From NCBI RefSeq assembly GCF_029590555.1, contig NZ_CP081001.1, forward strand, positions 2,824,001 through 2,888,000: a stretch of DNA of 64,000 bases, in the 5' to 3' direction. Source of the stretch: Sphingobium sp. V4 (GTDB lineage: Bacteria > Pseudomonadota > Alphaproteobacteria > Sphingomonadales > Sphingomonadaceae). Below, one piece after another: positions 58,950 through 64,000 of the stretch (position 1 is its first letter; each line of letters opens with the position of its first letter). The notes beneath the pieces were generated by a model. The model was not told the DNA's origin. It saw nothing but the letters and a program-made list of their open reading frames with translations, and searched no databases. Both the position numbers and the translations under genes were made by a program.

Positions 58950-61280
58950 TCAGATCGGATTCCCATTTTCGTCGCGCAACACCTCGCGGCGGCCGACATG
59001 GTTGGGTGGACCAACCAGTCCCTCTTCCTCCATGCGCTCGATCAGCCGCGCGGCGCTGTTGTAGCCGACCCGCAACTGGCGCTGGAGCCAGCTGGTCGAC
59101 GCCTTCTGGTTTTCGAACACCAGCTGGCACGCCTTGCGGAACAGCTGGGCGTCGGGGCTGTCGTCGCCCAGATCGACCCCATCGAGCGCGAAACTGCCCT
59201 CCTCCGGCTCCTCGGTGACAGCCGAGATATAGTCGGGCTGACCCTGGGCGCGCCAATGGTCGGCGACCACGCGCACCTCGTCGTCCGACACGAAGGGACC
59301 ATGGACGCGGGTCAGACCCTTGCCGCCGTGCATGTAGAGCATGTCGCCCTTGCCAAGCAGCTGCTCGGCGCCCTGTTCGCCCAGGATGGTGCGGCTGTCG
59401 ATCTTGGACGTGACGAAGAAGCTGATGCGGGTCGGCAGGTTCGCCTTGATGACGCCGGTGATAACGTCGACCGAAGGCCGCTGTGTCGCGAGGATCAGGT
59501 GGATGCCCGCCGCACGGGCCTTCTGCGCCAGCCGCTGGATCAGGAATTCGACTTCCTTGCCCGCCGTCATCATCAGGTCGGCCAGCTCGTCCACCACCAC
59601 CACGATCTGCGGCAGCGGCTGGAAATCGAGCTGTTCCTCCTCGTAGATGGGCTTGCCGGTTTCAGGATCATAGCCGGTCTGGACGCGGCGGCCGAGCGGC
59701 TTGCCCTTCGCCTTGGCGGCGCGGACCTTCTCGTTATAATTGGCGAGATTGCGGACCGAGATCGACGCCATCATGCGGTAGCGGTCCTCCATCTGCTCCA
59801 CCGCCCATTTCAGCGCACGGATCGCCTTGGCCGGTTCGGTGACGACCGGCGAGAGGAGATGCGGAATATCGTCATAGGTCGACAGTTCCAGCATCTTGGG
59901 ATCGATCATGATCAGTCGCAACTGGTCCGGCGTCATGCGGTAGAGCAGCGACAGGATCATGGCGTTGAGGCCGACCGACTTGCCCGACCCGGTGGTGCCC
60001 GCGATCAGCAGGTGGGGCATGGGGGCGAGATCGGCGATGATCGGCTCGCCCGAGATATTCTTGCCCAGGATGATCGGCAGCGTCGCTTCCTGCGCGAACT
60101 GCTCCGACGTGATGAGCTCGCGGAAGGATACGCCCTCGCGATGGGCGTTGGGCAATTCGATGCCAATGACGGTGCGGCCGGGAATCGTCGCGACGCGGGC
60201 CGAGAGCGCCGACATGTTGCGGGCGATGTCGTCGGCCAGCGCGATCACCCGGCTCGCCTTGATGCCCGGCGCCGGTTCCAGCTCATACATGGTGACGACC
60301 GGGCCGGGCCGCACTTCGACGATATTGCCCTTCACATGGAAGTCGTCGAGTACGCTCTCCAGCAGGCGCGCGTTGCGCTCCAGCGCCGCCTTGTCGATCT
60401 TGCCGCCCTGGCTCGCGGGGATGGGATTGAGCAGGTCGGGCGAGGGCAGCGAGCTGTTGCCGAACAGGTCGTCCTGGCTGACCGGCGCCATGGACCGCTG
60501 CACCGGCGCGGGCTTGGGCGTCTGGATGGTGATGGGCGGCTTGGGCTCGTTCGACACCTGCTTGCGCGGCGCGATGACGCGTTCCACCGGCTCGTCATCC
60601 TCCTCCTCCTCCTCCTCGTCAGGCAGCGCCGCGCCGCCGGCAAAGGCCAGGCTGGGGCGCGGCAGGCTGAGCCGGGGGAGTGAGGGACGCCGCAGCGCGA
60701 TGATCGGCTTCTCCAGCGCCAGGCTGCGGTAACAGGTGAAGAGGCCGGCGATCAGCGTGATGACGATCAGGATGCCCCTGATCCAGGGCGCGGCGACTGG
60801 CGCCTGCGCGGTCAGGCTGGCAATGCCCTTCGCGATGACAAGACCGATGACGCCCCCCCAACCGGCGGGCAGCCCGACCAGCGGCTCGCTCTGGAACAGG
60901 GCCAGCGCGATGCCGATCAGGATGATGCCGAACAGGCATTTGCCGAACTGCGCCTTCCATCCCGCCATGTCCTGATCGCCCCAGAGGCGGCGCGCGGTGA
61001 TCGCCATCAAGGGCAGAACCAGCGCCACCGGCACGCCCAGCAGCCACAGGAGGAAATCGGCGACCCATGCGCCGGGCGCCTGCATGATATTGGCGACATG
61101 CTCGCCCGCGACCGTGTTCATCGACGGGTCGCTGGGCGTATAGCTCAACAGCGCCAGCGCCAGGAACAGCGTCGCGAGCATCAGCGCGAAAGCCCCGATC
61201 AGCGCCCCGCTGCGGATCAGGCTGCGCTTGAGCATTTCACGCCATTCCGGCGAGCGTTTCACGGTGCGGCCGACGGCCAT
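58950..61280 (-). CDS. ftsK: DNA translocase FtsK
   Basis: The protein has 776 residues from ATG 61280. Four transmembrane segments occupy residues about 20-200. An acidic linker (DEEEEEEDDEP near 220) leads to the motor: Walker A GTTGSGKSVGLN (near 440), Walker B VVVVDELADLMM (near 560) and the gamma domain with RQLRVGYNSAARLIERMEEE, which reads KOPS sites. It pumps DNA at the septum and activates XerCD. A longer start at 61316 is less likely. Confidence 0.95.
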   Translation of the reverse strand: MAVGRTVKRSPEWREMLKRSLIRSGALIGAFALMLATLFLALALLSYTPSDPSMNTVAGEHVANIMQAPGAWVADFLLWLLGVPVALVLPLMAITARRLWGDQDMAGWKAQFGKCLFGIILIGIALALFQSEPLVGLPAGWGGVIGLVIAKGIASLTAQAPVAAPWIRGILIVITLIAGLFTCYRSLALEKPIIALRRPSLPRLSLPRPSLAFAGGAALPDEEEEEEDDEPVERVIAPRKQVSNEPKPPITIQTPKPAPVQRSMAPVSQDDLFGNSSLPSPDLLNPIPASQGGKIDKAALERNARLLESVLDDFHVKGNIVEVRPGPVVTMYELEPAPGIKASRVIALADDIARNMSALSARVATIPGRTVIGIELPNAHREGVSFRELITSEQFAQEATLPIILGKNISGEPIIADLAPMPHLLIAGTTGSGKSVGLNAMILSLLYRMTPDQLRLIMIDPKMLELSTYDDIPHLLSPVVTEPAKAIRALKWAVEQMEDRYRMMASISVRNLANYNEKVRAAKAKGKPLGRRVQTGYDPETGKPIYEEEQLDFQPLPQIVVVVDELADLMMTAGKEVEFLIQRLAQKARAAGIHLILATQRPSVDVITGVIKANLPTRISFFVTSKIDSRTILGEQGAEQLLGKGDMLYMHGGKGLTRVHGPFVSDDEVRVVADHWRAQGQPDYISAVTEEPEEGSFALDGVDLGDDSPDAQLFRKACQLVFENQKASTSWLQRQLRVGYNSAARLIERMEEEGLVGPPNHVGRREVLRDENGNPI

Positions 61281-61442
61281 ATGACTGCATGTCCCCCAAA
61301 TGTTCCGGATCGGCACAATGCCTCCGGCGGTGAGTCCGCGTCAAGCCTGCGGCCCTTCGGCCCGTCTCAACGGGTCCGTAACAACCCGTATCGAAGTGGC
61401 CGTGGCAGGCGCGGTACAAGCGGCGCGAAAGGAGTCCATCCC

Positions 61443-61541
61443 ATGATCGCTGCCTATTATCCCGCCCTGGTCGTCCTCGCGCTCGGCGCCTTCGCCGCCG
61501 GCCTGCTGTTCGTCAGCACCGAGGACTGGCTGAAGGACTAG
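61443..61541 (+). CDS. 32-residue single-span membrane micropeptide
   Basis: The sequence MIAAYYPALVVLALGAFAAG continues LLFVSTEDWLKD: one hydrophobic span of about 20 residues and a short charged tail. AAGGAG lies seven bases before the ATG, an excellent ribosome binding site. It starts 162 bases from the divergent ftsK start. Its stop lies within the palindromic repeat that follows. The family is not recognised. Confidence 0.6.
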   Translation: MIAAYYPALVVLALGAFAAGLLFVSTEDWLKD

Positions 61542-61644
61542 AGCATCCTGCGCAAAAGTGGGCACCGATTTTGCGCAAAACACGATGCGACAACAAACAA
61601 CTAGAGCGCGCGTCCTGCGTCCGATTTAACGCAGCGCGTTCTAG
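61538..61644. repeat. Palindromic intergenic repeat element
   Basis: The element begins and ends with CTAG and has two hairpins: GCGCAAAA (61550-61557) with TTTTGCGC (61569-61576), and CTGCGT (61615-61620) with ACGCAG (61629-61634). It resembles the mosaic palindromes spread through alphaproteobacterial intergenic DNA. Both flanking genes end with TAG codons inside the terminal CTAG. Confidence 0.65.
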
Positions 61645-62120
61645 GACGCGGCCAGCGCCTTCAGGGCGTTGCCGTCCAGGCGCTGTACCGTCCATTCGTC
61701 CATCGGTCGGGCGCCGATCGCGCGGTACACCGCGATGGCCGGCTCGTTCCAATCGAGCACCGACCATTCGAGCCGGGCGCAGTCGCGTTCGATGGCAAGC
61801 TGCGCCAGACGCGCCAGCAAAGCCTTGCCCGCGCCCAGTCCCCGCGCCTGCGGCAGGACGAACAGATCCTCCAGATAGAGTCCGGGCCGGCCCTCGAAGG
61901 TCGAGAAATTGTGGAAGAAGAGGGCGAAGCCGACCGGCGCACCCTGATGCTCGGCGATCAGCACCTCTGCCATCGGGCGCGGGCCGAACAGATAGCGGGC
62001 CAGCGTCTCGCGATCGGCCTTCACCTCATGGGACAGCCGTTCATAGTCAGCGAGCGCCCGGATGAAATCCTGGATGACGTCGATGTCGTCCGCCACCGCG
62101 TCCCGAATGATGATGCTCAT
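61641..62120 (-). CDS. GNAT family N-acetyltransferase
   Basis: The protein has 159 residues. The acetyl-CoA loop is LYLEDLFVLPQARGLGAGKA (near 85) and the C-terminal EWSVLDWNEPAIAVYRAIGA is typical of the diamine/spermidine acetyltransferase-like subgroup. Its substrate is not established. Its start overlaps the DMT transporter stop by four bases. Its stop is embedded in the palindromic repeat. Confidence 0.92.
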   Translation of the reverse strand: MSIIIRDAVADDIDVIQDFIRALADYERLSHEVKADRETLARYLFGPRPMAEVLIAEHQGAPVGFALFFHNFSTFEGRPGLYLEDLFVLPQARGLGAGKALLARLAQLAIERDCARLEWSVLDWNEPAIAVYRAIGARPMDEWTVQRLDGNALKALAAS

Positions 62121-63034
62121 ACCGTTCCCGCTTCCACATGGGCGCCCCGACCATCAGGGACGTCCGCCCGCTTCGTGCGGGCCGCGATAAGACAGCCGGC
62201 AACGATCAGCAAGGCGCCCGCCAGTGTGGTCAGCGTCAGCCGCTCGCCAAAGACCAGCCAGCCGATGATCGCGGCCCAGACGAAGGCGCTATATTCGACC
62301 GGGATCAACCGCTGCGCCTCCGCACGGGCGTAGGCCCAGGCCAACGCCGCGAGCGAAGTGAAGGCCAGAACCGCCGCCAGCAGCACCAGAGGGATAGCCT
62401 TGATCGGCGGGAAAACCGCAAACAGCGGGGCGCCGATCGCAAAGACGCCCAGCATCACGAGATGCTGGAAGAAGGCGACTTCGATCGGCGACGCGACCTG
62501 CGCCTGCTGCCGCTGGATGATGAGGTTCCAGGCGAAGAGGACCGCCGAGATCAGGACCGCGACGGCGCCGAGCAGCGCATCGGCGTCATAATCGCCATGC
62601 AGACGGCCGGACAGGATCACGCCCACGCCGACCAGCCCGAGCAGGGACGCGCCGATCGCCTGCCGCCCGACCTTCTCGTTCAGCAGCAGCGCGGCGAGGT
62701 AGAGCGCGATGAGCGGCGCGATGAAGGACAGGGCGATGGCTTCGGCCAAAGGCAATCGCATGATCGCCCAGAAGAAGAGTGCCGCCATCAGCGCGACGAC
62801 GACGCCGCGCAGCAGATGGATGCGCAACACCGCGCGCGACGGCCAGCGCTGGCGGGTCAGCAGCATGAGCGTCAGGCCAAGGAGCGTCCCGCTGACGGCG
62901 CGCCAGAACAGCGCGTTGTAGAGCCCGATGGAAAGGCTCAGTCCCTTCATCGCCGCGTCCATGACGGAGAAGAGCGTCACCCCGATGCAACATATGGCGA
63001 AGGGTATCGCGATTCCGCGACCAGTCCCGCTCAT
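62117..63034 (-). CDS. DMT (EamA) family transporter
   Basis: The protein has 305 residues with about ten hydrophobic segments arranged as two EamA repeats; motifs include LSFIAPLIALYLAALLLNEK in the first and IGWLVFGERLTLTTLAGALL in the second. It is probably an inner-membrane exporter; the substrate is unknown. It is between ispG (16 bases) and GNAT (overlap), so the three genes form an operon. Confidence 0.92.
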   Translation of the reverse strand: MSGTGRGIAIPFAICCIGVTLFSVMDAAMKGLSLSIGLYNALFWRAVSGTLLGLTLMLLTRQRWPSRAVLRIHLLRGVVVALMAALFFWAIMRLPLAEAIALSFIAPLIALYLAALLLNEKVGRQAIGASLLGLVGVGVILSGRLHGDYDADALLGAVAVLISAVLFAWNLIIQRQQAQVASPIEVAFFQHLVMLGVFAIGAPLFAVFPPIKAIPLVLLAAVLAFTSLAALAWAYARAEAQRLIPVEYSAFVWAAIIGWLVFGERLTLTTLAGALLIVAGCLIAARTKRADVPDGRGAHVEAGTV

Positions 63035-63050
63035 GTCCCGGCCGTCCGGC

Positions 63051-64000
63051 CTATTCCGCCGCCTGCGCCTTGCCCGCGTCGGTCATGTCGGCTTCGGCCT
63101 TTGCGGCCTCGATCTCCGCCGCCTTGGCCTCGACCAGCCTGACGATATGATCGACCATGTCGGCGTCGTGAATCGTGTGGTCGGTGACGCCCGAAAGATA
63201 GACCATATGCTTGCCATTGCCGCCGCCGGTCAGGCCGATGTCGGTTTCCCGCGCTTCGCCGGGACCATTGACGACGCAGCCAAGCACCGACAGCGAAAGC
63301 GGCGTATGGATATGCTGGAGCCTCTCCTCCAGCGCCTGCACCGTGCGGATGACGTCGAATCCCTGGCGCGCGCAGGACGGACAGGAGATGACCTTGACCC
63401 CGCGGGTCCGGATGCCGAGTGACTTCAATATCTCATAGCCGACCCGCACTTCCTCTTCCGGCTCGGCGGAAAGGGAGACGCGGATCGTGTCGCCGATCCC
63501 GGCCCAGAGCAGGTTGCCGATGCCGATCGCGCTCTTCACCGTGCCGCCAATCAGGCCGCCTGCCTCGGTGATGCCCAGGTGGAGGGGGCAATCGACCGCG
63601 TCGGCAAGTTGCATATAGGCAGCGACGGCGAGGAACACGTCGCTGGCCTTCACCGCGACCTTATAGTCGTGGAAATCCTGGTCCTGCAGCAGCTTGATAT
63701 GGTCGAGCGCGCTTTCGACCAGCGCCTCGGGGCACGGCTCGCCATATTTTTCGAGCAGATCCTTCTCAAGGCTGCCTGCGTTGACGCCGATGCGGATCGA
63801 GCAGCCATTAGCCTTGGCCGCATCGACCACTTCCTTCACTCGTGCTTCGCTGCCGATATTGCCCGGATTGATCCGCAGGCAGGCAGCACCGGCGTCGGCC
63901 GCTTCCAGCGCGCGCTTATAGTGGAAATGGATGTCCGCGACGATCGGCACGCGCGATGCGCGGACGATCTGCCTGAGCGCCGCAGTCGATTCCTCATCGG
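63051..64000 (-). CDS. ispG: 4-hydroxy-3-methylbut-2-enyl diphosphate synthase (partial, 5' end beyond window)
   Basis: The last 316 codons are present. [20 protein letters not shown] and INPGNIGSE belong to the TIM-barrel, ITEAGG lies before the C-terminal domain, and [13 protein letters not shown] plus [11 protein letters not shown] hold the iron-sulphur Cys residues. It performs the penultimate step of the MEP isoprenoid pathway. A 30-residue Ala/Glu/Lys-rich tail follows the domain. The frame is open to the window edge, so the start is not visible. Confidence 0.96.
   Translation of the reverse strand, partial: DEESTAALRQIVRASRVPIVADIHFHYKRALEAADAGAACLRINPGNIGSEARVKEVVDAAKANGCSIRIGVNAGSLEKDLLEKYGEPCPEALVESALDHIKLLQDQDFHDYKVAVKASDVFLAVAAYMQLADAVDCPLHLGITEAGGLIGGTVKSAIGIGNLLWAGIGDTIRVSLSAEPEEEVRVGYEILKSLGIRTRGVKVISCPSCARQGFDVIRTVQALEERLQHIHTPLSLSVLGCVVNGPGEARETDIGLTGGGNGKHMVYLSGVTDHTIHDADMVDHIVRLVEAKAAEIEAAKAEADMTDAGKAQAAE

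Noticed and set aside
58866..60683. 605-codon open frame on the + strand across ftsK
   Set aside because: Shadow frame antisense to ftsK, with no family signature.
1..64000. CRISPR array or rRNA genes
   Set aside because: No regularly spaced short repeats and no rRNA-like conserved segments were seen on reading the window.

Overview
The window reads as high-GC alphaproteobacterial DNA, most likely a sphingomonad (Sphingomonas/Sphingobium type). Core proteins of the right half (DUF1134, DUF177/YceD, ubiquinol-cytochrome c chaperone, BamE, MaeB, MutS, GlnD, RibA, LolA, FtsK, IspG) have that character. No database search was possible, so family names rest on motifs and length.

Left half (1 to about 36,050) is an accessory defence island. 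Positions 1-14,737 hold a multi-gene cluster: a UvrD-like helicase running off the left edge, a giant protein joining a sacsin/GHKL-type ATPase to a DEAH-type helicase, an operon encoding an ankyrin-sigma70 fusion, an AIPR protein and a lone EcoRII-N-like domain, then a PUA/EVE-like nuclease and a second large SF2 helicase. Next is a three-gene operon (HTH-GIY-YIG, small helical protein, AbiJ/HEPN-like). Two copies of an AbiE type IV toxin-antitoxin module follow, at 17.4-22.0 kb and 31.4-33.1 kb. Both antitoxins look intact and both toxins are broken: one by an IS66 element with 8-bp target duplications, the other by a TGG-to-TGA nonsense change. An IS1182-family element lies beside the first copy. 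Between the copies sit three nuclease-like or unrecognised large proteins (24.0-30.7 kb). An AT-richer AAA ATPase with a DUF4435-like tail follows the second copy. A 175-bp leader repeat and a tRNA-Ser(GCU) gene mark the island/core junction; no integrase is visible.

Right half (36,050-64,000) is core chromosome. It has a dinB/DUF177/cytochrome bc1-chaperone cluster, bamE, two pirin genes with a LysR regulator, a phosphatase/ATP-grasp/polysaccharide deacetylase cluster, a flavin reductase, maeB, mutS-glnD, an L,D-transpeptidase-ribA-xth operon, lolA, ftsK, a 32-residue membrane peptide, and an ispG-DMT transporter-GNAT operon that runs off the right edge.

The best candidates for undescribed biology are the ankyrin-sigma/AIPR/EcoRII-N operon flanked by the GHKL-helicase fusion, and the 24.0-30.7 kb nuclease cluster. 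The AbiE history (duplication, leader repeats, loss of both toxins) is unusually readable because each copy documents the ancestral state of the other.
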